Assembly: GCA_014529385.2 (NCBI GenBank)
Contig: CM043971.1
Span: forward strand, 56,729,709-56,793,708
DNA from: Adiantum capillus-veneris
Lineage: Eukaryota > Streptophyta > Polypodiopsida > Polypodiales > Pteridaceae
Reading direction: 5' to 3'
Length of the DNA: 64,000 bases
Made by a program: the position numbers and the translations under genes. The notes below the pieces were generated by a model. It was given only the letters and a program-made list of their open reading frames with translations. It had not been told where the DNA came from and searched no databases. Of the stretch, positions 22,146-32,600 are shown one piece after another; position 1 is the stretch's first letter; each line of letters begins with the position of its first letter.

Positions 22146-22787
22146 TGTGACAAAGTGATGACGTGGCATGACCTAAAGGATGAACTCCGGATATAGAGGG
22201 GTCAAATCCTAGGGAAAGATGCAGAAGAAGTTTTACCAACCTTCAAGTTTTGTCGAGTGGCCTATTTTAAGTTGAGCTCCTACCAACTTATGGGACCCTG
22301 TCCGACGGGGCCCGAGGGACACAAGGATTAAAAATTGCGTGGAGCTGATGACGTACACTGCTGTACGGACATCTCGGATTTTGCACTTACATGCTGACGT
22401 GACCTCTGCGATTTGCGTTGTTGACGTGGCACCTGTACGGATTTTCGCAAATCGCACTAGCAACTCTAGCACTAGCTTTTGGGACCAAGATGCTTTGAGA
22501 CTTCAAGCTTTTCATGTATATTGTTTTTGGAAGGTCCATGGCCTACTCAATCTCAGGCAGATTAGCTTGGGAGCGCTGTTGAGAAGAGGACCCTCGGATA
22601 TTGTACTTTGTGAAGCATTAATAATAATAAAGAAATACCAAAAGAGGCCCTAGTCTTTGGGGCCAGTTTCTCTGGGCGCGGAACTACGCCATGCCGTGTC
22701 ATATTTCTCTCAGATTTGTTTAGTTCTTTCAGTTTTCTTCCGTGTGTTGTGGTAGATTCTCGGCTTGGAGTGTCCAAGCCTATTATA
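22146..22787 (+). repeat. LTR of Gypsy family F
   Basis: It starts TGTGACAAAGTGATGACGTG (other F LTRs start TGTCACAAAG) and ends ...CCAAGCCTATTATA, followed by a primer-binding site. The 642-bp length matches the 639-bp LTRs of E4. It contains the shared block as AATACCAAAAGAGGCCCTAG (22634-22653). The sequence has diverged from the other copies. Confidence 0.72.
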
Positions 22788-22788
22788 G

Positions 22789-22800
22789 TGGTGTCAGAGC
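22789..22800 (+). promoter_or_regulatory. Primer-binding site
   Basis: TGGTGTCAGAGC follows the LTR by one base. It differs from TGGTATCAGAGC at one position. Confidence 0.75.
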
Positions 22801-22835
22801 TCGGTCGATTCTTCTTCTACAATTCCTTTACTATC

Positions 22836-23043
22836 ACAAAGTGATGACGTGGCATGACCTAAAGGACAAACTCCGGACAGAAAGAGGTCAGAGCTCCTCT
22901 CGCGGGGTGCCTATTCAGTATCCCCTATATTAAGTGCGTTCGGGGGGTAATTAATAAACCCTTTTTTTAACATGTTTGAATGAATAGAATGACCCCTTAT
23001 TTTAGGAATTTTCTCCAAAATTGAATATAAAAACCCCTTATTT
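22836..23043 (+). repeat. LTR-start remnant of family F
   Basis: ATCACAAAGTGATGACGTGG begins only 36 bases after the primer-binding site, and the next 40 bases repeat those at 22166-22196. The sequence then decays into AT-rich DNA up to the E3 LTR. It is a second, truncated LTR start with almost all internal sequence lost. Confidence 0.6.
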
Positions 23044-23822
23044 TGGGCTACTCAGATGAACATGTACAGTTCTGGGGGTTTATGCGCGTTTGCCAAGGCA
23101 AGACCCTTTTGAACAGCAACCGGATTAGCTAATTGCTAATCCCCCATAGGTACGCACAGTTCCATCGCGAAAGATTGCGAGTTCGGAGAGTTTTCTCGCG
23201 TGAAAACTCGTCCAATTCACAGGGGAATTGTCCCATTGTGTGCAGGAGTCCTTGGGACACGCGTAGGCGTGTTCGCTCCGCTAAAAACGATCCGAAATAA
23301 CGAATTACAGCCTACTGTGTTTTTCTACAGGTTTAGGGTTTCGCACCTAAACTGCAAGGGAACCCCGGGGGAGCCTTGTGAGAGCCTTGGGATGCGTGTA
23401 TAGGCTTTTGGGCACCCGGCAGTGAAAAACAGGGAATTACAGCCCGCTGAATTTCTGTGACAGCTCACCAGAAAGCTTCCAGATAGCGAGGGAATCCATC
23501 CTAGACAGGTGCTTTTGACCTACAGGGGTTTTTGCGCCGTTATGCTACCAAAATCAGGTTGAAAACCTGCGTTTTCAGCCCTCGCCAGGTTTGGACAGCT
23601 TTGTGAAAACTTGTGCTAATGGTCGGATCGTCTACCTTAATTTGAATAAAGAAATACCGAAAGGGGTGCCAGTCTTTGGGGCCTACAGGGTGTCGGTATC
23701 GTGTGCGCATGGACATTCTAGTCGTTGGATGCAACTGTGTTCTCTTCCCTTCTCAGTGCTTTGTGTAAAGTTAACTGGTAATTGAAATAGTACCGCCCTC
23801 TACGTTGTACAGGCCGGTTATA
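23044..23822 (+). repeat. 5' LTR of E3, 5'-truncated
   Basis: It matches 35234-35996 of the 3' LTR from GGGCTACTCAGATGAAC to the end GGCCGGTTATA. About 550 bp of the LTR start is missing. It contains the hairpin GGATTAGC-TAATT-GCTAATCC (23124-23144), AATAAA (23645) and the shared block AATACCGAAAGGGGTGCCAG (23653-23672). A 67-codon frame at 23200-23403 corresponds to 86-codon frames in two other copies. Confidence 0.82.
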
Positions 23823-23840
23823 TGGTTCCATAGATGGGAT
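23823..23840 (+). promoter_or_regulatory. Candidate non-canonical primer-binding site
   Basis: TGGTTCCATAGATGGGAT directly follows the last base shared by the two LTRs. It starts with TGG, as expected for pairing with a tRNA CCA end, but is not the Met-tRNA type used by the other elements here. The corresponding position in E6 (46559) reads TGGTTCCATCGACGGGAT. Confidence 0.4.
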
Positions 23841-23907
23841 TGTCACTTTTTCTTCAAAAAGTGCAACGTGGATTGTTGTGGGTGAAAGCAACACAGAGCT
23901 TGTCGTT

Positions 23908-25496
23908 ATGGCAGAGAAGAGAGACCAAGTACCTGAAGAGGGATCTTCCTCACATGGCACAGAGAAAATTCCTTCAACTCTTGACAGGCTGTTTAGAACT
24001 CAACTGCGTTGCTGCATGGACATGTTTCAACAGTTGGCTAACAACCCAAGGATGCAGGAGTTCTTACAGGCTTCGACACAGGGTTTTCAGCCTCCTACAC
24101 AGAGCATGACTGAGCCGTTGCAGGAAAAGGAGATTTCCAATGCGCAGAGGACTCACGATGCTCGAGGGAAAGCCCATGTGGTTGAGCAACTAGCGGTATC
24201 CAATGATCCAAAGCAACTTGCTTTAGTTGGACAGGAACCGTTTGTGAATGGTCAAGGGAGTAATGAACACGCTATGCGTCAGATCCTTCCATTACCTATT
24301 ACTTATCCTGGTTATTTTGGAGGTGGTTCAGTGTTTCAAGCTATGGCTGGACCTTCCACACCAGGTTTTCAGGGTGCCTATGGCCAGTTTCGAGTGCCTG
24401 GAACACAATTTGGTGTGGCTGGTTTTTCGCAGCCATATGTACAAAATGCAGATACGACAGGAAAAACAGTTGATACGAGTGTTGGAATGAACAATCATGG
24501 AGCACCACTGTTACAGGCTCCTGTTTATGATAATGTGGCTCCTTTGAGTCAACCTAAGGATTACAAGGAAGGTGGGCAGGAAGTGAAGTTTGAAACTTTC
24601 AGAGGAACTGAGGATCAATAGAAGGCTTTGACCTTCATACAGCAGTTAGATGCAGCTTATGCCGAAGGAAACTTCACGGAATCTTCAAAGATACGCAAGG
24701 CTACCACTTTCTTGAAAGGGAATGCGCTTCAATGGTGGACCGCATTGTTGAACCAGGGTCAAGCCCCAACAACGTGGGTCCAATCCAAACAGCTTTTTGC
24801 GTCTGCATGGCTGACAAACACTTTTGAAGTGGATGTGATGATAGAATGGCACGAGTTGAATGCTACACAGTGTGTGAATCTGGAAGAGTACAATAAACAG
24901 TTTTGGGCCGCACTGTTGCCAGTCACCTCTTACAGGTTTGTGCCATTGTCAGAACAAATTGAGAAGTACTGTTGCGGATTGCCCAAGAAAATCAGGGACT
25001 ATTGCACAAAGACTACTGTCATGAATATGTTTCAGTTGATAGAGAATGCAAGAGTGGCCAGCAATCTGTCGAAGGGAGATTCAGATGGATTTAATAGCCA
25101 CAAGAAAGGGTCCCAGGGCAAACAGTTTTCAGCCAAGGGCAATGTTGCAGCAAAGCCTTCTGAGCCTCCCACAAAGAAGCCCTCCACTGAAGAAGGTGAT
25201 ACATCCAAGAAGCAGTCTAAGTCTTCTTCGAGACGAGGACAAGGACAAAAAAGGCATTTTTCGGGCAAAACTTTTGAAGAAAGGAAAGCTCTTAGGGAGG
25301 CCAAGAAATGCTATATTTGTGAATAGGAAGGACATTTTGCAAATGAATGCCCACAGAAGTCACAGGATAAGGATGACAAGTCAGACCATAAAGGGAAGAA
25401 GCCAAAGCTAAGTGCAGGACTTGTTCCAGATTTGGTTGGAGACCAGCCAAACACAGATGCCACGGAGCTGTGCAGAGCTTGGGGCAAAGTTAGAGA
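23908..25496 (+). pseudogene. Gypsy gag remnant (E3)
   Basis: ATG 23908 starts MAEKRDQVPEEG. An upstream in-frame GTG at 23878 is not taken as the start. Order: a variable Gln/Pro/Gly-rich N-terminus, then the capsid region (KFETFRG to the stop at 24619, continuing in frame with LTFIQQLD, FLKGNALQWWTAL and YNKQFWAALLP). A basic Lys/Ser-rich stretch precedes a zinc knuckle CYICE-stop-EGHFANEC whose fifth residue codon is TAG (25324). A second TAG near 25498 separates gag from protease. All are single substitutions in one unbroken frame, so this gag was intact until recently. Confidence 0.9.
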
Positions 25497-25985
25497 CTAG
25501 ACAGTGCTTGTTTTCTTTGATCCAGGAGCCTGTGCAAATTTCATATCACCAAAATTGGCATCAAAGTTGGGCATTCGTGCAGAGGAGATGGGTATGACAG
25601 GGGATGCAGGTTTGGCATGCCCAGGTCATTCAGAGCCTGTTACTCCCATTTTGGGAAAGCTTCGTCTGCACATTCAGAGCTATGTGGATGCGGAATAATT
25701 TCATATTATACCACTTGAGGGCTGTGATGTGTTACTGGGTATCCCATGGTGTTACAGGTTGCATGCTATGGTACCTACAACAAAAAGATTACCCTTGTAC
25801 ATAGAGGAAAGACTCATGTCCTTGATGTAAAGCTTAAAGGCGAGTCTGTTCCAGTTGTTTCTGCTTCTGCTATTTCATCTGTAATAAAGAATCATCTTTC
25901 TGCGTACTTATTCTTTGCAAAAGAAGTACCTCAAGTTGTATCTAATTTGTCTACCTTAGATAACTTTTTTGAGTGGTTTCAGTGA
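25497..25985 (+). pseudogene. Gypsy protease remnant (E3)
   Basis: It continues the gag frame: LVFFDPGACANFIS is the active-site region (D-P-G where D-S/T-G is usual; E5 has the same DPGA), then KLGIRAEEMG, VTPILGKLRLHIQSYVD, and a TAA at 25696. PLEGCDVLLGIPW follows, then a frameshift at about 25755. In the new frame THVLDVKLKGESVPVVSASA leads to the PR-RT linker. DPGA is shared by E3 and E5, so it is a family trait, not necessarily a lesion. Confidence 0.85.
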
Positions 25986-27655
25986 TTGTTTTTCAGACTC
26001 TTTGCTAGGGGAGTTACCTCCTGAGAGACCTGAGGATCATACTATAGATCTTGTACCAGGTTCTAGTCCACCGAATAGACCACCATACAGGGTTAGTGCA
26101 GCCCAACAGAAAGAGATTATGAGTTAGGTCAACGAGCTTTTAGAGAAGGGGCTGATTCAGCCCAGTTCATCCCCTTTTTGTTCGCCTGTACTCTTAGTGT
26201 AGAAGAAGGATGGTTCATTGCGCATATGCATTGACTATCGCGCTTTGAATAAGAATACCGTCAAGAACAGGTTCCCCATAGCGAGGATAGATGACATTCT
26301 TGATCGGCTTGAGGGAGCGTCATTGTTTACAAGAATAGACCTAAAGAGTGGTTACCATCAGATACGCATTAGGCCAAAAGATGTCCATAAGACTGCGTTC
26401 AGGACAACATTTGGTCTTTATGAGTTTCTTGTCATGCCATTTGGTCTCACAAATGCTCCTGCCACGTTTAATAGAATGATGGACAAAATTTTTAGACCAC
26501 ATAGAAACTTCGTGGGTACCTTCTTTGATGACATGATTGTCTACTCGAAGTTTGAAGAGGAGCATAGGGATCACTTGACTGCAGTTTTCAATGAGTTACG
26601 TAACAACAGGCTACTCATTAATGCGAAGAAGAGTGAATTCTTTTTGCAAGAGATTCACTTCCTTGGGCACATTGTTTCAAAGGATGGGGTACGCATGGAT
26701 CCTGCTAAAGTGGAAGCAATTAGGTCATGGCCAAACTTGAAGTCCGTACATGACATTCGAAGCTTTCTAGGCTTATGTTCCTACTACAGGAGGTTCATCC
26801 GAAATTTTGCTGAGATTGCTTCTCCACTCCATGCACTGCAAGGAAAAGGAGTTACTTTCAAGTGGACAGCCAAAGAAATTTTAGCGCTCAAACACTTGAA
26901 AGAGAAGCTGACTTCAGACCCGGTAATCATTTTGCCAGATCTTTCGAAACCTTTTGTGGTTCAGTGTGATGCGTGTGGCCATAGTCTTGGTGCAGTTCTA
27001 ATGCAGAATGGTCGAGTAGTCGCATATGAGAGTAGAAATCTTTTGAAGACTGAAAGGAACTTGCAAGGTTATGAGAAAGAATTGTTGGCAGTAATTCATG
27101 CTCTCACTAGTTGGAAACACTATTTGCTAGGGGCTGATTTTGTTGTCCAAACGGATCATCAAACCTTGCGATATTTTCTCACACAGACGAAGTTGTCTGA
27201 GAAGCACATGTGATGGGCAAACATCTTGTCAATGTTCCATTTTCAGATTGTGCATGTGCAAGGGGAAAAGAACGTGGTGGCTGATGCGTTGTCACGAAAG
27301 CCTCAAATTTCAGCAGTGTCAATTCCTTACCATTGTGAACTAGACGAAATGAAGACACAATATGCTGAAGATTCAGACTTTGCAAGGATTTATGACCAGC
27401 TTGTTGATGGGCAACATCATGAGCACTATATGCTTAAGAATGACTTTCTCATGATGCATGGAAAGTTATGCGTTACTAAACAGTTACGGCCAAAGATTTT
27501 GATGGAAAGTCACGCTCCACCTTATGCTGGGCATCGTGGAATTGATGCAACAGTAAAAGGGGTTGAGGCATTCTTCTATTGGCCAGCTTTGCGTCAAGAT
27601 GTTGACACATTTATAAGATCATGCTTAGTATGCCAAAAAGTCAAATTTGACAGAC
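25986..27655 (+). pseudogene. Gypsy RT-RNase H-integrase N-terminus (E3)
   Basis: The linker [19 protein letters not shown] and [10 protein letters not shown] leads into RT. Stops sit at MS-stop-VNEL (about 26127) and LLV-stop-KKDGS (about 26200). From 26218, 331 codons are open: [40 protein letters not shown], the catalytic FFDDMIVYS, thumb, and RNase H (QCDACGHSLGAVLMQNG, YEKELLAVIHA, TDHQTLRYF). A TGA replaces the Arg codon of KHMRWAN at 27211. The frame then runs through VVADALSRKP and the integrase HHCC finger (YAGHRG ... CLVCQK), ending by frameshift at about 27655. Confidence 0.92.
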
Positions 27656-28792
27656 AACCAATCGGGATTGTTGCAGCCATTGCCAATCCTTGATAGGCCA
27701 TGGGAAAGCATAACAATGGACTTTATCTTTGATCTTCCAAGGACGCAAACAGGCAATGATGGGGTTTGGACTATCATTTGTAGGTTCAGTAAGCATGCCC
27801 ATTTCATTCCTGTGAGGAAGAAGATAAAGCCAGAACACATGGTCAAGATATTCATGAGCAATATCTTTAAATATCACGGGATGCCTCAATCAATTGTCAG
27901 TGACAAGGATCCATGTATGACGAGTCTTTTCTGGAAGGCATTGTTTGAGAACATGGGCACTACGCTAAAGTTCTCTTCTTCGTTTCATCCACAAACTGAT
28001 GGACAGTCAAAAGAGGCAAATTCTACTGTCCTGGACTTGCTCAAATGTTATGTGTCAGAGCACAAGGCAACTTGGGAACACCATCTTCCATTGGTTGAAT
28101 ATGCTTACAATAACACTGTGCATACGTCAACAGGTAAGGCACCATTTGAGATAGTGGAAGGAGGAAAGAAAGTTCCCCCCATTTTGCAGACTAAGTACAA
28201 GATTTTTGAGGCAGACAAGTATGTCCAAGATATGGATGAAACATATAGGAAGGTAAAGATTGCTCTTGAGAAGACTCAGGCTAAGCAAAAGAAAGCTGCT
28301 GATCATCACCGTCGTGAACTTGTATTTTCACTTGGTGATTGGGTACTTTTGCGCTTTGAAAAAGCGAGGTTAAGGAAAAGGAAAGGCAAGGAACGTTTGT
28401 TTCCTAAGCTCAGTATGCGATATTATGGTCCTTTTCAGATTTCAGAAAAGATCAGCGATGTAGCTTACAGGTTGAAGCTACCAGAAGGCTGGAAAATACA
28501 TAATGCTTTTCATGTCAGCCTTCTAAGACCCTTTGTTGGTGATGTGCCAGAGAATATGCTTGATGAGGAACAACCCAAAGTGGAAGAATTGGATAAAATC
28601 CTTGTTCCTGAAGAAATATTGGCACATAAAGAAAGAAAGGATAGAAGAAAGGTTGCAAGACGCTATTTGGTGAAGTTCAAGAACTATCCATCGTTGGATG
28701 CCAAATGGATGGAAGAGTCTGAATTGGTTGATTCACCTCAGCTATTGCAATTGTATCTTGAAGCCTTTCAGATGGAACCCACAGTGACTTGA
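27647..28792 (+). pseudogene. Gypsy integrase core and chromodomain, open frame (E3)
   Basis: An open frame of 381 codons continues integrase after the frameshift. The D,D-35-E catalytic triad is complete: Asp in MDFIFDLP, Asp in VSDKDP, Glu in DGQSKEANS (the Glu follows a Ser-Lys, where relatives have DGQSE). The GPY/F module (YYGPFQISEK), AFHVSLLRPF, an acidic linker and a C-terminal chromodomain ([21 protein letters not shown], about 28660-28720) follow. The chromodomain aromatic cage is plausible but I did not score it. The frame has no start of its own, so translation would need the broken upstream frame. Confidence 0.9.
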
Positions 28793-29063
28793 TGTACCCT
28801 TTTTGGAGCAAGGCAAGAGCATGGTTTATGATGCTCTTCTCTTTCCATACAGAATCTAGCTAGAGAAGTTTGTGCTCGAGCGTACACTAGAAGACTTCTA
28901 TGCTTGATATATGTGTTGTAGCCAGGTTGGTGGGATTGTTTAATCGTCCAACGCTACATTTTCGGAAGCATGTATATCTTGGATTCCCATCATAGAATAT
29001 ATGTGATATCAGGAGATATTCGCATGTATTATTGGCATGCAAGCGAGATCGCTTGCACTATTT
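28793..29063 (+). other. 3' untranslated region of E3
   Basis: A 271-bp stretch lies between the pol stop (TGA 28790) and the polypurine tract. Nothing coding is seen. Confidence 0.7.
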
Positions 29064-29076
29064 CAAGGGTGGGGTG
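29064..29076 (+). promoter_or_regulatory. Polypurine tract of E3
   Basis: AAGGGTGGGGTG immediately precedes the LTR start TGTCACCAGGAGG at 29077. Confidence 0.75.
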
Positions 29077-29281
29077 TGTCACCAGGAGGTGTATTTTTCC
29101 TGTTGCCTTTCGTAAATAAGTACTAGATATTTTTATTTCTACTTGTTTTCCCCGGAACCCTTGAAAAGGTGCAAGTGGACATTGCATGGCTAGTGTGAAA
29201 CGGCTCTGGCCGAATAGGTTTCTCACATCGGGAGTTTGAGTCGGTCAGTCTGGGACTGGTCGGGCCAATTAGCACTGAATT
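29077..29281 (+). repeat. 3' LTR of E3, first part
   Basis: It starts TGTCACCAGGAGGTGTATTT and is interrupted after GAATT (29277-29281) by the Copia element. It resumes at 34887. Confidence 0.85.
29277..29281. repeat. Target-site duplication GAATT, left copy
   Basis: Matches 34882-34886 on the other side of the Copia element. Confidence 0.9.
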
Positions 29282-29468
29282 TGTTGGGATCGGAGAGCAC
29301 ACACACAGAGAGCCAACACGAAGAAGGAGATAGACACAGTGTGTGGCGGGGCGGTACTCACACTACAATGTGTAGTTATGAGTATGGTTATTATGAATGA
29401 GTAAAAGAATGGCTGTACATGGGCGGCTGAACAACGGGCAGCCGGGCACACATGCCTTTAACCCAACA
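29282..29468 (-). repeat. 3' LTR of the Copia element
   Basis: 187 bp, TG...CA ends, adjoining the polypurine tract at 29469. Confidence 0.95.
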
Positions 29469-29480
29469 ATCTCCCACTTA
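29469..29480 (-). promoter_or_regulatory. Polypurine tract of the Copia element
   Basis: On the minus strand TAAGTGGGAGAT lies directly before the 3' LTR start TGTTGGG. It matches the AAGTGGGAGA tract common in plant Copia elements. Confidence 0.85.
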
Positions 29481-29523
29481 AAGGCAGTGTGCCTTTAAAG
29501 TGGCCAAAGTACAACAAAAGAAG

Positions 29524-32130
29524 TCAAGCCATACCCATCAACGATCTACAGTGTGCAAACTGCTGTGAGGCTAACGACTTCGTGAGTAGATCAGCAGGGT
29601 TATCGTCAGTGTGTACCTTGACAAGCTCTATGCGCTTGTCCTCTAGCACCTCTCGTATGAAGTGATGCCTCACCTCAATGTGCTTTGTCTTCGCATGGAA
29701 GACAGGATTCCGTGCCAACGCTATGGCACTCTGGCTATCACAATGTAGCATCGGAGCATCACCAGCCATACCAAGATCTCCCACTAGTCGTGAGAGCCAT
29801 ATGGCCTCTTTGGCAGCCTCAGTGGCAGCCATATATTCAGCCTCTGTAGTGCTCAAAGCAACGCATGGTTGTAAACGTGATGCCCACGAAACCGGTCCAC
29901 CTGCAACTGTGAACACATAGCCACTAGTAGACTTCCTCGAGTCCACTGCCCCTGCATAGTCTGAATCTGTATATCCGCAAACAGACATATCCTTCTCACT
30001 ATAACATAGGGACAACTCTGAAGTCCCTCTCAAGTATCTGAGAATACCTCTCAGTGCATCCCAATGACGCTTGCCCGGGTTGGACATGTACCTGCTAACC
30101 ACACCAACTGCATGAGCAAGATCTGGACGCGTAGCCACCATGGCATACATCAAGGAACCAACAGCTGACGCATAGGGAATCTGAGACATCTCTGCAGTCT
30201 CTAAATCTGTCTGAGGGCAGTCATCATGGCTGAGTATTACATATGGAGGCAACGGGGTACTAATGGCCTTCCCCCCTTCCATATGAAAACGCTCAAGCAC
30301 CCTATCAATGTACTCTTTCTGACTAAGAAAGAGCACCCTGCGAGAACGATCACGAGTGATCCGCATACCCAAAATATGACTGGCATCCCCAAGATCCTTC
30401 ATGGCAAAGGTCTCATGTAGCCTATGTTTCAAGGCATCCACATCAGAAATACACTTCCCTGCGATTAGCATGTCATCCACATACAAAACCAAAACAATAA
30501 GACTGCCATCTGCAGCCTTGCGAGTATAGAGGCATGGGTCCTCATAACTGCGTACATAGCCCAATGAACTCATGAACGCATCAAACTTATGATACCATTC
30601 ACGAGGTGATTGCTTCAGTCCATACAAGGTCTTAAGAAGCCGGCATACCATCTTCTTTGAACCATGAATAACAAACCCACTTGGTTGCTCCATGTACAAA
30701 TCCTCGTGCAAGTCCGGATGTAAGAAAGCTGTCTTTACATCCATTTGCTTCAACTCCATGTCTTCTGTAGCTACCAAAGCAAACAACATACGCAAAGTAG
30801 ACATCTTCATCACTGGGGAGAAGATCTCATCAAAATCAATGCCCTTCTGTTGCTTGAATCCTTTAGCCACAAGCCTTGCTTTGTACCTAGGCTTTGCATC
30901 CATTGAACACAATTTTATCTTGTAAACCCACTTGCATGGTAGTGCCTTCTTACCCTTTGGCAAAGGAGTAAGCTCCCACGTATCATTTTGGATCAACGAA
31001 TCCATCTCTGACTGCATAGCCTGCTTCCACTTGAGCTTGTCAACACTAGACATGGCCTTATCATAACATGATGGCTCTCCGCAATCAGTCAACAATACAT
31101 AATCCATAGAAGGCACAAAACGCTGAGGCTGTCTTGCACGCCGCTCTGAACGCCTCAAAAACTGTTCAGGAGGTGCATCTGGCTGTCCCACATCTACATG
31201 ATCTCCCACCTGAGGGTTAATGGGCTGCCCACGAGCAGCCATGGGACCATCATACTGATGACCATCCTCCTCAAATATCACACGCCGAACCTCAACCGTT
31301 CGCGGTGATGCTCTATACATAGAGTCCTCATGAAAAACAACATCATGGCCGCGCACAATCTTCCTATCAATAGGATCCCACAATCGATAACCCATCTCAC
31401 CAGAGCTACCATAACCCAAGAAGATACATCTCTTGCTCTTTGGATCCAATTTGCTACGTTTTGCCTTAGGTACATGTACATAAGCTTCACAGCCAAAAAC
31501 ACGAAGGTGACCATACGAAGGTGGCAAACCTGTCCATACCTCTTCAGGCACTTTGAAGCCCAAAGGAACACTAGGTGAACGATTTATCAAATGCACAGAA
31601 GTGGCAACTGCTTCAGCCCAAAATCCATCTGACAAACCAGCCATAGAAAGAATACTACGGACTTTCTCCTGTATAGTCCTGTTCATGCGCTCTGCCACAC
31701 CATTTTGAGGAGGTGTATAGGGAGCAGTAAGCTCACGCCGTATACCCTTCTCAACACATAATGTAGTGAAAGCATGAGACATAAATTCACCCCCATTGTC
31801 CGTACATAAGCACTTCAACTTACAACCTGATTGGTTCTCAACAAGAGCCAACCATTGCTTAAATATATCAAACACCATATCCTTCTTACGAATGGGGTAT
31901 GCCCACACCTTCCTGCTAGCATCATCAATGAACGTAACAAAGTACATAGCACCTCCAAGAGAAGCATTGGGCATCGGCCCACATACATCACTATGCACCA
32001 AAGCTAGCTTTTCCAAAGATCTGTGTGGAACACTCTTCTTATGAGAAGACCGAGCATGTCGACCATAAAGGCAATGCTCACAAAACTCAAAACCACCAAA
32101 ATCTGAAACGGGAATGTAATTAATCCGCAC
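29524..32130 (-). CDS. Copia integrase-reverse transcriptase-RNase H (open frame)
   Basis: 868 codons without a stop. The order from the N-terminus is: second half of the integrase zinc finger (FCEHCLYGRH); integrase core with Asp in LVHSDVCGPM, Asp in CTDNGGEF and Glu in QNGVAERMNRT; the Copia linker (VFGCEAYVHVPKAKRSKLD); RT with [32 protein letters not shown] and the catalytic box LYVDDMLIAG; RNase H with YTDSDYAG, STSGYVF, LSTTEAEYMA and HAKTKHIEVRHHFIRE. It ends DNPADLLTKS...MGMA then TGA. All catalytic residues are present. The first ATG-like codon is GTG; the frame was originally joined to gag-protease upstream, and a frameshift at about 32125 separates them. Expression as a polyprotein is therefore unlikely, but the enzymes could work in trans if translated. 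Confidence 0.93.
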   Translation of the reverse strand: MRINYIPVSDFGGFEFCEHCLYGRHARSSHKKSVPHRSLEKLALVHSDVCGPMPNASLGGAMYFVTFIDDASRKVWAYPIRKKDMVFDIFKQWLALVENQSGCKLKCLCTDNGGEFMSHAFTTLCVEKGIRRELTAPYTPPQNGVAERMNRTIQEKVRSILSMAGLSDGFWAEAVATSVHLINRSPSVPLGFKVPEEVWTGLPPSYGHLRVFGCEAYVHVPKAKRSKLDPKSKRCIFLGYGSSGEMGYRLWDPIDRKIVRGHDVVFHEDSMYRASPRTVEVRRVIFEEDGHQYDGPMAARGQPINPQVGDHVDVGQPDAPPEQFLRRSERRARQPQRFVPSMDYVLLTDCGEPSCYDKAMSSVDKLKWKQAMQSEMDSLIQNDTWELTPLPKGKKALPCKWVYKIKLCSMDAKPRYKARLVAKGFKQQKGIDFDEIFSPVMKMSTLRMLFALVATEDMELKQMDVKTAFLHPDLHEDLYMEQPSGFVIHGSKKMVCRLLKTLYGLKQSPREWYHKFDAFMSSLGYVRSYEDPCLYTRKAADGSLIVLVLYVDDMLIAGKCISDVDALKHRLHETFAMKDLGDASHILGMRITRDRSRRVLFLSQKEYIDRVLERFHMEGGKAISTPLPPYVILSHDDCPQTDLETAEMSQIPYASAVGSLMYAMVATRPDLAHAVGVVSRYMSNPGKRHWDALRGILRYLRGTSELSLCYSEKDMSVCGYTDSDYAGAVDSRKSTSGYVFTVAGGPVSWASRLQPCVALSTTEAEYMAATEAAKEAIWLSRLVGDLGMAGDAPMLHCDSQSAIALARNPVFHAKTKHIEVRHHFIREVLEDKRIELVKVHTDDNPADLLTKSLASQQFAHCRSLMGMA

Positions 32131-32600
32131 GTGCCAACAACTTCAAACCTTTCAGTGACATATGCCCCAAACGCTGATGCCATAAAGAAGCAGGAGGTTG
32201 CTCAGTGATCCCCACAATGTGATCAACCACACTAGCTACACAAAGAGAATACAACGTATTCCTCTTAGCACCTTCAACCAAAACAAGGCTGCCCTTAGTG
32301 AGCTTCCAACCTCCGTCACCAAAAGATACATTGAAACCAAGTGAATCCAACTGACCCACACTAATCAAGCTTTTTGCAAGAGCCAGCACATGACGCACAC
32401 GCTGCAAGACAAATGTAGTAGAGTTTGGCAAAGCCAAATGAATATCCCCAATGCCATGAATCTGCATAGAACGCCCATCGGCAATCCTGACAGTACCTGT
32501 GCTCGAAAAGAAGCACCACTGTCAATGACCCAATCCATAGGCATACTACTCTCATGAGTGAGAAGAAAAGCATCATCAAAATAGGATGCAAGCATCACAT
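32120..32600 (-). pseudogene. Copia protease and pre-integrase remnant
   Basis: The protease active site WVIDSGAS (D-S-G intact, about 32505-32530) is followed by a frameshift at about 32500. In the new frame (32467 to 32120) come the flap/C-terminal part (LPNSTTFVLQRVRHVLALAKSLIS is the usual 'V-P-L...NLIS' region) and the GAG-pre-integrase block LWHQRLGHMSLKGLK. That block supplies the two His of the integrase zinc finger. One more frameshift joins this piece to the long pol frame. Spacing is normal for Copia. Confidence 0.85.

Noticed and set aside
22146-22197. Gag continuation reading DKVMTWHDLKDEL
   Set aside because: The same bases form the start of a 642-bp LTR with a primer-binding site at its end, and TGTSACAAAGTGATGACGTG recurs as LTR start elsewhere; the coding reading is probably secondary.
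27625-27889. Minus-strand ORFs opposite the integrase
   Set aside because: Antisense shadows of the integrase core with no independent motif.
23044-28792. Pararetrovirus or env-bearing element
   Set aside because: Gag-PR-RT-RH-IN-chromodomain order with LTRs and no movement protein or envelope frame; an ordinary Ty3/Gypsy chromovirus.
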